This document shows, one piece after another, positions 1 to 9,091 of a stretch of DNA of 64,000 nucleotides; the stretch's first letter is position 1; each line of letters starts with the position of its first letter. A program made the translations under genes and the position numbers. Source of the stretch: Thiocapsa bogorovii (lineage in GTDB: Bacteria; Pseudomonadota; Gammaproteobacteria; Chromatiales; Chromatiaceae); NCBI RefSeq assembly GCF_021228795.1, contig NZ_CP089309.1, forward strand, positions 2,418,001 to 2,482,000, written 5' to 3'. Below the pieces are notes generated by a model. The model was not told the origin of the DNA. It made no database searches and saw nothing but the letters and a program-made list of their open reading frames with translations.

Positions 1-363
1 CCGAACGCGTGCGTAAAGGCCCCCGTAATCCGAGAGAATGACCACCGGGAGTCCGGAAAACCCGGGGGCTCGCCTTACGAGAGCACAGACCTGGAAACCG
101 TCCAGCCGCGGCATCCGACTATCGAGGAGCAGAAGATCGGGCTTCACCTCGAACAACATGCCGAGCGCGTCGAAGCCGTCGAGCGCAACCTCGACGCGGT
201 AGCCATGATCGCGCAGCAGCTTGGAGGCAAAGCGGCGCGCCACCGGGCTGTCGTCCGCCAGGAGAATGCCGGCTTCCCCTCGCGCGACAGGCCCGGCGCG
301 CGACGCATCGGGCAGCAGATCCGACGGACGCGAATCGGACGGAACCGCAACCCTCGTCACCAT
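1..363 (-). CDS. pilG: PilG-like response regulator receiver protein, C-terminus off window
   Basis: This reading frame is open from ATG at 363 down to the window edge (121 codons). After about 30 poorly conserved residues a CheY-like receiver domain begins, with the acidic pair at D37-D38 (ILLADDS) and the predicted phospho-acceptor D81 in LLLLDSRMPRLDG. The stretch MPRLDGFQVCALVRR closely resembles PilG of the twitching-motility Chp pathway (MPRLDGYQTCALIK). In Pseudomonas, pilG is also beside gshB, which supports the call. The domain end with the conserved lysine is outside the window. It is divergent from gshB, with a 39-bp gap. A different single-receiver protein cannot be excluded. Confidence 0.7.
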   Translation of the reverse strand, partial: MVTRVAVPSDSRPSDLLPDASRAGPVARGEAGILLADDSPVARRFASKLLRDHGYRVEVALDGFDALGMLFEVKPDLLLLDSRMPRLDGFQVCALVRRAPGFSGLPVVILSDYGGLYARVR

Positions 364-402
364 CCCTGACAAGCCCCCGGCCACTGAAGTACACTCGCAA
401 GC

Positions 403-1359
403 ATGCCTATCGATCTCGGCGTCGTGATGGATCCGATCGGATCCATCAACATCAAAAAGGACAGTACCTTCGCCATGCTGTTGGCCGCGCAGAGGCGCGG
501 CTGGCGCTTGTGGTATATGGAGGTCGCGGATCTGTCGTTGCGCGACGGACGCACCCTGGCGCGGATGCGCACGCTCGATGTCACGGACGACCCTGCGGGT
601 TGGTATCGCCTGGGAACAGAGATCGAGCGCCCGCTCGATACGCTGGGGGCGGTGTTGATGCGTAAGGATCCGCCGTTCGATATCGAATATATTTTCACGA
701 CCTATCTCCTCGAGCAGGCCCACGCGGCCGGCTGTTTGGTCGTCAATCACCCGCGCAGTCTGCGCGACGCCAATGAAAAGGTCTTCACTGCAGTCTTCCC
801 TCAGTGTACACCGCCCACTTTGATCACACGCCGCTCGGGGGCGATTCGGGGCTTCCATCGAGAGCACGGCGATATCATCCTCAAGCCGCTCGACGGCATG
901 GGCGGCGCCTCTGTATTTCGCGTGCGCGCGGACGACCCGAACCTGAGCGTCATCATCGAGGCCCTCACAATGCATGGCCGGCGTTTCTGCATGGCCCAGC
1001 GCTTCATCCCCGAGATCCGTGACGGCGATAAGCGGATCTTGATGGTGGACGGCGAGCCCGTGCCTTATTGTCTTGCGCGCATCCCGGCGCCGGGCGAGAC
1101 TCGCGGCAACCTCGCTGCGGGAGCATCCGCCGAGGCCCGACCCTTGACCGAGCGGGATCGCTGGATCGCCGCACAAGTCGGCCCGGAGTTGCGCTCCCGC
1201 GAGATCCTATTCGCCGGTCTAGACGTGATCGGGGACCATCTGACCGAGGTCAACGTGACCAGCCCGACCTGTATCCGCGAGATCGACGCCGCCTACGGCA
1301 CCGACATCGCGGGTGATCTGATGGACGCGATTCAGGCCCGAGTCATGCGTCGCACCTAA
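403..1359 (+). CDS. gshB: Glutathione synthetase
   Basis: GshB ligates glycine to gamma-glutamylcysteine using ATP, the last step of glutathione synthesis in the cytoplasm. The 318 residues match the usual family length. The protein opens with the characteristic LGVVMDPIGSINIKKDST, which forms the N-terminal fold. It then carries the ATP-grasp core: DIILKPLDGMGGASVF (about 157–172) is the nucleotide-binding lysine and glycine-rich loop, and EVNVTSPTCIREID (about 282–295) is the Mg2+-binding and C-terminal signature. It heads a co-directional run with apbE, tonB, yqgE, ruvX and the pyr genes. The same core order is known from Pseudomonas. Confidence 0.97.
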   Translation: MPIDLGVVMDPIGSINIKKDSTFAMLLAAQRRGWRLWYMEVADLSLRDGRTLARMRTLDVTDDPAGWYRLGTEIERPLDTLGAVLMRKDPPFDIEYIFTTYLLEQAHAAGCLVVNHPRSLRDANEKVFTAVFPQCTPPTLITRRSGAIRGFHREHGDIILKPLDGMGGASVFRVRADDPNLSVIIEALTMHGRRFCMAQRFIPEIRDGDKRILMVDGEPVPYCLARIPAPGETRGNLAAGASAEARPLTERDRWIAAQVGPELRSREILFAGLDVIGDHLTEVNVTSPTCIREIDAAYGTDIAGDLMDAIQARVMRRT

Positions 1360-1434
1360 GACCTTGCCTACCGGTCGTCGACCCGCTCGACCTCGCGAGC
1401 GTCCGCGCCCGGCAACCCAATCCCGGAGGTGTCC

Positions 1435-2532
1435 GTGCTGTATTCATCCTCCCGCCCCGACCGGCTTCGGCGCTCACCCCCATGGTGCGCAATCGCCGCC
1501 GCACTCTTCGGACTCGCCGCCTGCGGACAAGAGACCCCGGTCACCACCATTCGTTTCGACGCCTTCGGAGGTCAGGTCGACCTGAGCCTGGTCAGCGTGG
1601 ACCGACAACAGGCAAAAGAGGCAGCGTCCCTTGTCCAAGAGGACTTCGCCTTCCTGCAGGACGCATGGCACTCCTGGCAACCCGGCCCGATGGGGCGCGT
1701 CAATCAGCTGCTGCTGACCGAGGAGCCCTTCGTGGCACCTCCATCGACCATGCCGTTGGTGCGTTTGAGTAAGCAGTTCGAGTTAGAAAGCGGCGGCCTC
1801 TTCAATCCCGCCATCGGCTATTTGATGGATCTCTGGGGGTTCCACGCCGGCGCGGTCCGCAGCCGCCCGCCGCCGCCCGAACAGCAAATCAAGCGATTGG
1901 TCGCGGCAACACCCAGCATGAGCCAGATCGATATCGATGGGCTCGAGCTGCACGGCCACAATCGGTCCATCAAGCTCGATTTCGACAGCATCGCCAAGAG
2001 CCACGCGCTGGATCTCGCCATCGATCACCTTCGCGAGCTCGGTATCAGAAGCGCACTGATCAAGGCGGGCGGCGAGGTCCGCGTCATCGGCGACCGCAGC
2101 GGCCAGCCCTGGCGCATCACGATTAGTCGACCCAGCGGTTCCGGAGTGCTCGCGATCGTGCCGATGCGCGGCGACGAGAGCCTCGTCACCAAAGCGGACT
2201 ACGACCGGAACTTCGTGTTCAAGGGCGAAATCTACCATGCGATCATCGATCCGCGAACCGGATCGCCGGCGCGTGGCGCCCGCTCGGTGACCGTCCTGCA
2301 TCGGGACGCGACCACCGCGGCTGCGGCGGCTACGGCGATGTTCGTGGCAGGGCCGACCGATTGGGAGGCGGTGGCACAGGCGATGGGAATCCGCTATGTC
2401 CTTCTCGTCGACGCCGAAGGGACCCTACACATGAACCAAGCGATGGCCGATCGGATCGAACTGGTCGACATCGGTGCTTCGGTGGCGCCAAGGGTGGAGT
2501 CGACCGAGGGGCTGGGGGCTACCGGACCTTGA
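1435..2532 (+). CDS. apbE: ApbE-family FAD:protein FMN transferase, lipoprotein
   Basis: ApbE enzymes covalently attach FMN from FAD to threonine or serine of periplasmic flavoproteins such as NqrC and RnfG. The protein starts with an arginine-rich, hydrophobic signal ending in a lipobox (LAAC, Cys about residue 30), so it should be an outer-surface or periplasmic lipoprotein. ApbE landmarks are visible: the early FDAFGG, SGGLFNPAIG, the central DFDSIAKSHALD (a variant of the usual D-GGIAKG), IKAGGEVRVIGD and HAIIDPRTGSPA. I prefer GTG at 1435 over an in-frame GTG at 1429 because GGAGG at 1425–1429 is then 5 nt upstream. No flavoprotein substrate gene is adjacent; its position between gshB and tonB is unusual. 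Confidence 0.88.
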   Translation: MLYSSSRPDRLRRSPPWCAIAAALFGLAACGQETPVTTIRFDAFGGQVDLSLVSVDRQQAKEAASLVQEDFAFLQDAWHSWQPGPMGRVNQLLLTEEPFVAPPSTMPLVRLSKQFELESGGLFNPAIGYLMDLWGFHAGAVRSRPPPPEQQIKRLVAATPSMSQIDIDGLELHGHNRSIKLDFDSIAKSHALDLAIDHLRELGIRSALIKAGGEVRVIGDRSGQPWRITISRPSGSGVLAIVPMRGDESLVTKADYDRNFVFKGEIYHAIIDPRTGSPARGARSVTVLHRDATTAAAAATAMFVAGPTDWEAVAQAMGIRYVLLVDAEGTLHMNQAMADRIELVDIGASVAPRVESTEGLGATGP

Positions 2533-2645
2533 GTCTTCGACCGCCGAGTCGATCCAGGGTATAGCCGTCGCGCTCGCGGCAGACGGTCGGATCGGCTGCC
2601 GCGACACAACGCGCGAAGGCACACACTGGACGCTCCCCCATCGGC

Positions 2646-3806
2646 ATGATCCGAGCTCATACCACCCGATTTCGATCCACATCCATGCCCACCCGCTCGC
2701 CCGATCCGCAATTTCCGCGCGTGCTTGTCGCGACGCCCTGTCACGACTCCTCAAGCTCGACCTTGCTAATTGCCCTACTGGTCGCCACAGTGCTGCATGT
2801 CGGTGCGATCACCCTGGTCTCCTTCGCGCCACCCAGGCCCGAGGCGAGCAGCGTCGCGGAATCTGCGCTGGAGATCCTGATCCTGCGCGACGCCGGTCGG
2901 GACGCGGCAGCCACGGCCCCGGACGCAGCCCTCTCTCGGCTAAACCGTTCGGGCGCATCCCCCGGCGGCAATGCGGTCTACGACGACCCGATTGCGATCG
3001 TCTCGGAAGACATCGAGGCGACGGAGCCGCCGACGCCCATCCCCGGGAGGCTGATGGAGTCGGTCGAAGAGACCCCGGTCAGTGCAGCGCCCGAGTCCGA
3101 GACCGACGCATCGGCCGATCGCGACGCTCCCGTGGCGGAGCCGACCCCGAGCAAGCTCGATGCGGCCGCAGTCGATCCGCCTCGCGAGCCGGCCGGTGCC
3201 GAAACCGCAAGCCAGGACGCGACGGAGACTGCCGAGCCGCCTCGGCGGGATCTCGCGACACTTGAGCGACTGGAGCCGCCGCCCGAACCCGCGCCCGTGG
3301 CCACACCCGAGCCACTCCCCCCTCCCGACCCGATGGCCGCGCGGGAAACACCAGTCGATGCGGCTCAGATCCTTGCCAGCCGCGGCGCGGAAATCGATCG
3401 ACTGACGTCCAACCTCCAGGCCAAGACCGCCGCCTACGCGAGCCGGGTCAGGCGCAAGTCGGTGAGTGCAAGTACGCGGGAGTTTCGCTACGCCAGCTAT
3501 CTCGGCGCCTGGGCGCGCAAAGTGGAGCGCATCGGCAACCTCAACTATCCTCAAGCGGCCAGGGATCAACGCATGTTCGGCAGCCTGATCCTGCACGTCG
3601 CGGTGCGCTCGGACGGCAGCGTGGAGCAGATTCGGGTCGTGCGCTCGTCGGGTTACGACCTGCTCGACGAGGCGGCGGTGCGGATCGTGGAGCTGGCGGC
3701 GCCCTACGCGCCCTTCCCGCCCGACATCGCCGCGGAGACGGACGTGCTCGATATCGTACGAACGTGGCAGTTCTTGCACGGCGGGGGATTGGGCTGGGAA
3801 CAATAG
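2646..3806 (+). CDS. TonB-family energy transducer
   Basis: TonB proteins reach across the periplasm and pass proton-motive energy from ExbBD to outer-membrane receptors. The sequence shows a short cytoplasmic N-terminus and one membrane anchor (LLIALLVATVLHVGAITLV, about residues 39–57). A long Pro/Glu/Ala-rich periplasmic spacer (about 65–250) follows. The C-terminal TonB fold contains YLGAWARKVERIGNLNYP, then GSLILHVAVRSDGSVEQIRV and ILD-like VRTWQF. ATG at 2685 is a possible alternative start. No exbB or exbD is adjacent. It matches the TonB-like gene (tonB3 type) next to gshB and yqgE in Pseudomonas, where it is linked to type IV pilus function; that role is inference here. The 232 bp after it hold no gene I can support. 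Confidence 0.88.
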   Translation: MIRAHTTRFRSTSMPTRSPDPQFPRVLVATPCHDSSSSTLLIALLVATVLHVGAITLVSFAPPRPEASSVAESALEILILRDAGRDAAATAPDAALSRLNRSGASPGGNAVYDDPIAIVSEDIEATEPPTPIPGRLMESVEETPVSAAPESETDASADRDAPVAEPTPSKLDAAAVDPPREPAGAETASQDATETAEPPRRDLATLERLEPPPEPAPVATPEPLPPPDPMAARETPVDAAQILASRGAEIDRLTSNLQAKTAAYASRVRRKSVSASTREFRYASYLGAWARKVERIGNLNYPQAARDQRMFGSLILHVAVRSDGSVEQIRVVRSSGYDLLDEAAVRIVELAAPYAPFPPDIAAETDVLDIVRTWQFLHGGGLGWEQ

Positions 3807-4038
3807 CGGGTTGGGCGCAAAAGGCTGAGCAGTCCGGAGTGTTCCGGCAACGCGACAAGCCGCTCCGCCGATACGCTCAGATCGCTTAACCTGCGGCGAC
3901 CGAGGTGCCCCTCGATCAAGGACGCAGCCTTTCGAGCCTCGAAGCACGAAGTGTTGAGCAACCCGAAGGCGTGCATCCGGTCGCGGCAAGTCCATGTCCG
4001 GGGTTGCTTGAGATCTCCCCGACCGGGATACTAATGCC

Positions 4039-4602
4039 ATGTCCTTCAGCACCTCGCTCACCAACCACTTCCTGATCGCGATGCCGGGTCTTCAGGATCC
4101 GAACTTCTCGCGAACGGTGACCTATGTCTGCGAGCACACCGATCAGGGCGCCATGGGCATCGTGATCAACCGCCCGCTCGATGTCAGGCTCGGCGAGCTG
4201 TTGGACCAGCTCGAGATCGTCGCGTTGCGCCCGAGCGTCGAGCAGATCCCGGTCTATCAGGGAGGACCGGTCCAGACCGACCGGGGTTTTGTACTGCACA
4301 CCTCGGGGCCGACCTTCGACTCGACCCTGAGCATCACATCGGATATCAGCGTCACCACCTCGCGTGACGTGCTCGAGGCCATCGCCTCCGGGGAAGGTCC
4401 GGAGCAGACCCTGGTCGCATTGGGATATGCCGGCTGGGGCAGCGGTCAGTTGGAGCAGGAGATGAGCGCGAATGCCTGGCTAAGCGGTCCGGCCAGTCAC
4501 GAGATCATCTTTCGAATGGACCCGGGCGCACGCTGGCTCGCCGCGGCGCAACTGCTCGGGGTCGACCTCAACCTGCTCAGCGGCGAGGCCGGACACGCTT
4601 AA
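4039..4602 (+). CDS. yqgE: YqgE/AlgH family (UPF0301) protein
   Basis: A full-length (187 residues) member of the small UPF0301 family, whose biochemical role is not established. Family hallmarks are present: LTNHFLIAMPGLQDPNF at the N-terminus, YVCEHTDQGAMGIVINRPL, VYQGGPVQTDRGFVLH, ALGYAGWGSGQLEQE and NAWL. The gene sits directly before ruvX, as in most gammaproteobacteria, 48 bp apart, suggesting co-transcription. Confidence 0.95.
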   Translation: MSFSTSLTNHFLIAMPGLQDPNFSRTVTYVCEHTDQGAMGIVINRPLDVRLGELLDQLEIVALRPSVEQIPVYQGGPVQTDRGFVLHTSGPTFDSTLSITSDISVTTSRDVLEAIASGEGPEQTLVALGYAGWGSGQLEQEMSANAWLSGPASHEIIFRMDPGARWLAAAQLLGVDLNLLSGEAGHA

Positions 4603-4650
4603 GCGGTGTCTTGACGGGCACTCAACGGATCGATCTCGTTCAAGAAACGC

Positions 4651-5070
4651 ATGACAACGTTAATGGGTTTCGACTTCGGCCCGCGCAAGATCGGCATCGC
4701 GGTCGGTCAGACCATCACCCGCTCGGCCACACCCTTAGTCACGCTCCGCAGCCGCAACGACAAGCCGGACTGGGCCGGTATCGCCGCCTTGGTGCGCGAA
4801 TGGCAACCCGAGGCATTCGTCTTGGGGCTGCCCTTCACCATGGACGACAAGGAGGTTGACTGGTCTGCGCAGATCCATCGGTTCGGGCGGCAGCTCGAAG
4901 GACGTTTCCGACTCGCGGTTCACCTGATCGACGAGCGTCTGACCTCGATCGAAGCGCAACGGCAGCTCGCGGAAACCCCAGGCGGACGCTCTGCCGAGCG
5001 GGACGCTGTCGATGCGGTTGCGGCGGCCCTGATTCTGGAAACCTGGCTGTGCGAGCACGGCGCGGCGTAA
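4651..5070 (+). CDS. ruvX: RuvX/YqgF family RNase H-fold nuclease (putative Holliday junction resolvase)
   Basis: A 139-residue RNase H-like protein. Motifs in order: MGFDFGPRKIGIAVGQ (first catalytic Asp), LGLPFTMD, IDERLTSIEAQRQL (catalytic Glu region) and RDAVDAVAAALILETWL (last catalytic Asp). The family acts on 16S rRNA 5' end maturation and has been proposed as a Holliday junction resolvase. It follows yqgE, the near-universal order. The 201-bp gap to pyrR (5071–5271) has no gene and contains GTGG/CCAC-rich low-complexity sequence with partly inverted copies. Confidence 0.95.
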   Translation: MTTLMGFDFGPRKIGIAVGQTITRSATPLVTLRSRNDKPDWAGIAALVREWQPEAFVLGLPFTMDDKEVDWSAQIHRFGRQLEGRFRLAVHLIDERLTSIEAQRQLAETPGGRSAERDAVDAVAAALILETWLCEHGAA

Positions 5071-5271
5071 AGTGGCGAGTGGACGGAAGTGGTCCGTGGT
5101 CACTGGTCAGGGATGAGCGGGGTGAGTCATGAGGGGCATGCCTCCCCGCCCACTGACCACGAACAACGAATAACTCCTTACCACCCGCCACGCATCCCTG
5201 CGCCCCCTACGCCCCCAGGACGACACCTTGACTAACCCGACATCAAAGCACCCCACTCCGAGCATGCGTCC

Positions 5272-5871
5272 GTGATCAATTCCGAGACTTGGAAAGACAG
5301 CGCCGAAATCGACGGCATCATCGGCCGGATGGCCGAGGAGCTGCGGTCTCTCATCGCCAAGCGCGCAATCGAAGCACCGCTGATGATCGGCATTCATACC
5401 GGCGGCGTCTGGGTTGCGGATCGGCTACACGAAGTCTTGGAGCTGACCGAGCCGCTCGGTCATCTGGACATCTCCTTCTACCGCGACGACTTCACCCGCA
5501 TCGGGATGCATCCGCAGGTGCGTCCATCGTATCTGCCGGTCGGGATCGACGACCGACACCTGATCCTGGTGGACGATGTCCTGCAGAGCGGTCGCACCAT
5601 CCGCGCAGCCCTGAACGTGCTATTCGACTACGGACGACCGGCCTCGGTCATCCTGGTCACCTTGTCCGAGCGTGACGGGCGCGAGCTGCCGATCGAGCCG
5701 AACGTCGTCGGTCTGCATGCCCAGCTCGAGCCGGGAGAGCAGATCAAGCTCAGCGGACCACACCCGCTCGTTCTGCTGCGCGGGCAGAGCGCAAAGAAAT
5801 CCTCGGCCAAGGCCGACAAGGCGTCGGTCGACTCACCTGATAAGAGCGGCAAGGGCGAGACCCGTCGATGA
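5272..5871 (+). CDS. pyrR: PyrR bifunctional protein: pyr operon regulator / uracil phosphoribosyltransferase
   Basis: A type I phosphoribosyltransferase; the PRPP-binding loop [18 protein letters not shown] lies at about residues 97–114. [14 protein letters not shown] and [13 protein letters not shown] are typical of PyrR. In Bacillus, PyrR binds pyr mRNA. In proteobacteria next to pyrBC' its role is less clear and may be enzymatic. The start is GTG at 5272 because the nearby ATG at 5264 is closed by a stop after three codons. The last ~30 residues are a Lys/Ser-rich tail. The stop overlaps the pyrB ATG (ATGA), so the two are translationally coupled. Confidence 0.93.
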   Translation: MINSETWKDSAEIDGIIGRMAEELRSLIAKRAIEAPLMIGIHTGGVWVADRLHEVLELTEPLGHLDISFYRDDFTRIGMHPQVRPSYLPVGIDDRHLILVDDVLQSGRTIRAALNVLFDYGRPASVILVTLSERDGRELPIEPNVVGLHAQLEPGEQIKLSGPHPLVLLRGQSAKKSSAKADKASVDSPDKSGKGETRR

Positions 5872-6875
5872 AGACAGGCCACCAGCAGCTCGACAGCCAG
5901 GGTAATCTCAAACACTTTCTGACGATCGAAGGGCTGAGCCGAGGGCTTTTGGTCGAAATCCTGGACCGCGCCGAAGGCTTTCTCGGGGTGACGCAACAGG
6001 CCGTCAAGAAGGTCCCGCTGTGTCGCGGCAAGGTCATCGCCAACCTCTTCTTCGAGACCAGCACCCGCACCCGCACCACCTTCGAGTTGGCCGCCAAACG
6101 ACTCTCCGCGGATGTGCTCAACCTCAACATCTCCACCTCGGCGACCGCCAAGGGCGAGACCTTGCTCGATACCTTGCGCAACCTCGAGGCGATGCAGGTC
6201 GACATGTTCGTGGTGCGCCACGCCTCGAGCGGTGCGGCTCACTTCATCGCTGCCCATGCAGCGCCACACGTGAGCGTCATCAATGCCGGGGACGGGCGCT
6301 ATTCGCATCCGACACAGGGCATGCTGGACATGTTCACCATCCGCCGCCATAAGGGGGGGTTCGCGGACCTCCGGGTGGCCATCGTAGGCGATATCCTGCA
6401 CTCGCGTGTCGCACGCTCACAGATCCTCGCGCTCAACACACTGGGGGCCGCCGAGGTTCGAGTCATCGGCCCGCGCACCCTGATTCCGGCGTTCGCCGAG
6501 GAGGCCCTCGGCGTGCGGGTCTTTCACGATCTGCTCGAGGGGATCCGGGATGTCGACGTCGTCATCATGCTGCGCCTGCAACGCGAGCGCATGACCAATG
6601 CGCTCCTGCCGAGCGAGCACGAGTACTTCCAGTTGTACGGCCTGACCGAAGAGCGCCTCGGCGTGGCCCATCCCGAGGCCATCGTCATGCATCCCGGACC
6701 CATCAATCGCGGGGTCGAGATCGAATCGCAGGTCGCCGACGGACCCCGCTCAGTGATCCTCGAGCAGGTCACCAACGGAATCGCGATCCGCATGGCGGTC
6801 ATGTCCATGTGCATCGGCACCCAAAACATCGCCATGCAGGCGGACGGCAAGACGGAAGGTGAGCCCAATGGCTGA
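5868..6875 (+). CDS. pyrB: Aspartate carbamoyltransferase catalytic chain
   Basis: PyrB condenses carbamoyl phosphate with aspartate, the first committed step of pyrimidine synthesis. At 335 residues it matches the longer Pseudomonas-type (class A) chain with an N-terminal extension. The carbamoyl-phosphate site [12 protein letters not shown] (about 64–75) and [12 protein letters not shown] are intact. There is no pyrI regulatory subunit gene. Instead it overlaps a pyrC' gene, the arrangement in which PyrB forms a dodecamer with an inactive dihydroorotase. Confidence 0.96.
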   Translation: MKTGHQQLDSQGNLKHFLTIEGLSRGLLVEILDRAEGFLGVTQQAVKKVPLCRGKVIANLFFETSTRTRTTFELAAKRLSADVLNLNISTSATAKGETLLDTLRNLEAMQVDMFVVRHASSGAAHFIAAHAAPHVSVINAGDGRYSHPTQGMLDMFTIRRHKGGFADLRVAIVGDILHSRVARSQILALNTLGAAEVRVIGPRTLIPAFAEEALGVRVFHDLLEGIRDVDVVIMLRLQRERMTNALLPSEHEYFQLYGLTEERLGVAHPEAIVMHPGPINRGVEIESQVADGPRSVILEQVTNGIAIRMAVMSMCIGTQNIAMQADGKTEGEPNG

Positions 6876-8166
6876 GGTCGAGCGCATCAGCATTCGGGGC
6901 GGGCGCCTGATCGACCCGGCCAACCGGCTCGACCGAGAGGTCGACCTGCATCTTGCCGACGGGCGCGTTCTGGCGGTCGGCGAGGCACCCCCCGGATTTC
7001 AACCCGAGCGGGTCCTCGATGCGCGAGGATTGATCGTCTGTCCGGGTTTCGTCGACCTCAGCGCCCGCCTGCGCGAGCCCGGACTTGAGCAGAAGGCGAC
7101 GATCGCGAGCGAGACTCGGGCGGCGGCAGCATCCGGGATCACGACCCTCTGTTGCCCGCCCGACACCTCGCCCGTGATCGATACCCCGGCCGTTGCGCAG
7201 CTGATTCAACAGACCGCTCAGCGACACCGCTTCGCGCGCGTCGTCCCGGCCGGTGCCATGACCCGAGACCTCGACGGCAAACAGATCACCGAGATGGCCG
7301 CGCTCAAGCTCGCCGGCTGTCCGGTATTGAGCCAGGCCGATCGGCCGATTCGCAGCGCCCAGGTGCAGCGACGTGCCATGGAATACGCCGCCACCTTCGG
7401 ACTGACGCTCTTTTTGCATCCGCAAGACCCGGACCTCACCAGCGGCGGGTGCGCGCATGAAGGCCGCGTAAGCGCCCGACTGGGACTGCCCGGCATCCCG
7501 GAGGCCGCCGAAACGGTTGCCGTCGCCCGCGATCTCGCATTGGCGGGCCAGACCGGCGCACGCATCCATTTCCGCGGTCTATCGACCGCACGGGCGACCG
7601 TGATGCTGGCAGCCGCCCGCGGCCGGGGCGTGCAGGCAAGCGGCGACGTCGCCATCCATCAGCTCTTTCTCACCGAAGACGACCTGGACGGCTTCGACGC
7701 CAACTGTCACCTGGTGCCGCCGCTGCGCACCCGAGCGGACCGCGATGCGCTGCGCCATGCGCTCGCGGCCGGCGAGATCGGCGCCATCTGCTCGGATCAC
7801 CAACCGCACGATGCCGATGCCAAGCTGCTTCCCTTCCCGGAGACCGCGCCGGGAATCTCGGGGCTCGAGACCCTGCTTCCGCTCGCGCTGCGTTTGGTCA
7901 GCGAAGGCGTGCTCGATCTGGCCGGTGTCATCGCCCGACTCACCCTCGGTCCCGCCGAGGTCCTGGGTCTCGACCTCGGGCATCTCTCGCCCGGTGCGAC
8001 GGCGGATGTCTGTCTCTTCGACCCGAATGACTGCTGGATACCGACCCCGGAGACACTCCTCAGTCACGGCGAGAACAGCCCCTTTCTCCACACGCCGATG
8101 CACGGGCGCGTCATGGCCACGGTGCTGGATGGACGCATCGTTTTCGAGCGGGCGAACGATTGCTGA
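6868..8166 (+). CDS. pyrC': Dihydroorotase-like PyrC' (non-catalytic partner of PyrB)
   Basis: The fold is that of the amidohydrolase dihydroorotase (432 residues), but metal ligands are gone. The first HxH of active enzymes is replaced in [13 protein letters not shown] by Ser (about 65) and Arg (about 67), and the histidine expected in the later strand is missing in [21 protein letters not shown] is retained. In Pseudomonas such PyrC' proteins have no activity and instead hold the PyrB trimers in a dodecamer; this is the likely role here, so an active PyrC must be encoded elsewhere. ATG at 6868 is chosen because GGAAGG ends 8 nt before it; GTG at 6859 lies inside that site. The gene overlaps pyrB by 8 bp. 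Confidence 0.92.
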   Translation: MAEVERISIRGGRLIDPANRLDREVDLHLADGRVLAVGEAPPGFQPERVLDARGLIVCPGFVDLSARLREPGLEQKATIASETRAAAASGITTLCCPPDTSPVIDTPAVAQLIQQTAQRHRFARVVPAGAMTRDLDGKQITEMAALKLAGCPVLSQADRPIRSAQVQRRAMEYAATFGLTLFLHPQDPDLTSGGCAHEGRVSARLGLPGIPEAAETVAVARDLALAGQTGARIHFRGLSTARATVMLAAARGRGVQASGDVAIHQLFLTEDDLDGFDANCHLVPPLRTRADRDALRHALAAGEIGAICSDHQPHDADAKLLPFPETAPGISGLETLLPLALRLVSEGVLDLAGVIARLTLGPAEVLGLDLGHLSPGATADVCLFDPNDCWIPTPETLLSHGENSPFLHTPMHGRVMATVLDGRIVFERANDC

Positions 8167-8194
8167 TCAGGGCAGGGCGCGTTCCTGAGCGCCA

Positions 8195-8806
8195 TCAAGC
8201 GCCGACCCGGAGTGCCTCCGGGTTCAAGACCTGCATGGTCTCCTCGCCCATACCCATCACCAACACGCCCCGGCGCGTGGCACGACGCACGACACTCGCG
8301 TCCGGATAGAGGCTCGCCAGGATGCCGACAGCACGACGATCGGCATACTCCGGGAAAACACCCGGGATCTCGGCGAGCCGTTCGACAATGCCCTCGACAT
8401 GTGCATCCGTCAGGCGTGAGTTGGTCTCGTTGACCAAAACCGCCTCGGGACAAACCAGAAGCGCATCGTACTCGCGGGTCTCCCCGCCGAAGCAGCGCAC
8501 GACGCGCACCCCGAACAGATCCGCCACGGGACAGGAGAAGAGCTCTGCCGCGACCCGCGGAAGATTGGGCGCCACGATGTCCTCGACCAGCGTGCCGAGG
8601 CGATTGGCGAGATCGCCCCATTGCTTGTTCATGCTCCGACGCTCACGCTGGCTCTCTTCCTTGAACGCGAGCATCTCGTCCTTGAACTCGCGCATCTCCT
8701 CGGACAAACGGGCCACCGACATCTCGGTGCGCATCGCCTGGTAGCTCAGCTCTTTCATGTACTCCCGAAGCGTGTCCACCTCTTGCTTAAGCGCAGCTTG
8801 TCCCAT
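8195..8806 (-). CDS. Coiled-coil protein with degenerate PD-(D/E)XK nuclease-like domain (DUF3782-like)
   Basis: The N-terminal ~75 residues are charged and heptad-like (EVDTLREYMKEL… EEMREFKDEML), probably a coiled coil. The C-terminal half resembles the nuclease-like domain of a family common in cyanobacteria and Chromatiaceae: EYDALLVCPEAVLVNETNS would be the D…ExK strand pair. The catalytic Lys of ExK is Asn here (NETN), so nuclease activity is doubtful. ATG at 8806 is chosen because GGAGGGG lies about 8 nt upstream; the longer open frame to 9379 overlaps hldE in antisense. Function unknown. Confidence 0.75.
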   Translation of the reverse strand: MGQAALKQEVDTLREYMKELSYQAMRTEMSVARLSEEMREFKDEMLAFKEESQRERRSMNKQWGDLANRLGTLVEDIVAPNLPRVAAELFSCPVADLFGVRVVRCFGGETREYDALLVCPEAVLVNETNSRLTDAHVEGIVERLAEIPGVFPEYADRRAVGILASLYPDASVVRRATRRGVLVMGMGEETMQVLNPEALRVGA

Positions 8807-8948
8807 GACGATGCCCCTCCGACGAAGTCCGGTTGTCCTCGTAAAAGAATAAACCCAAAAGGAGCGGTGAGTGGGATGAGCCTTGATGGGCAGGCATCGC
8901 CGCCAACTTTCCACGCGCTGATGCAGTACGGCAGATGTGTCGGGACCG

Positions 8949-8984
8949 TTCGTTGTCGTTGTCGACCAGCGATACGACAACGAA
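8949..8984. repeat. 11-bp inverted repeat in the divergent hldE upstream region
   Basis: TTCGTTGTCGT (8949–8959) and ACGACAACGAA (8974–8984) are perfect reverse complements separated by 14 bp. The pair lies in the 285-bp gap between the divergent PD-(D/E)XK-like gene and hldE, so it could be an operator or a leader stem-loop. There is no T-run after it, so it is not a standard terminator. Confidence 0.55.
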
Positions 8985-9091
8985 AATGATCTCGGACGGT
9001 CTCGACATCTCTGCACTGCTCCACCAAGCCCTTCTCGAAACTTCCGTGCCTTCCGGCTAGACTCGTCGCGTCCTCTCGCTTGGAGCCCGTC

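Noticed and set aside
1324-1335. GACGCGATTCAG near the end of gshB, identical to a palindromic-element arm type
   Set aside because: It encodes conserved GshB residues and has no partner arm about 87 bp away on either side; chance match.
3807-4038. A minus-strand small frame (3704–3976) overlapping the tonB 3' end as a gene
   Set aside because: Half of it is antisense to the TonB domain and I recognise no family; it may be a repeat remnant, but I cannot support it.
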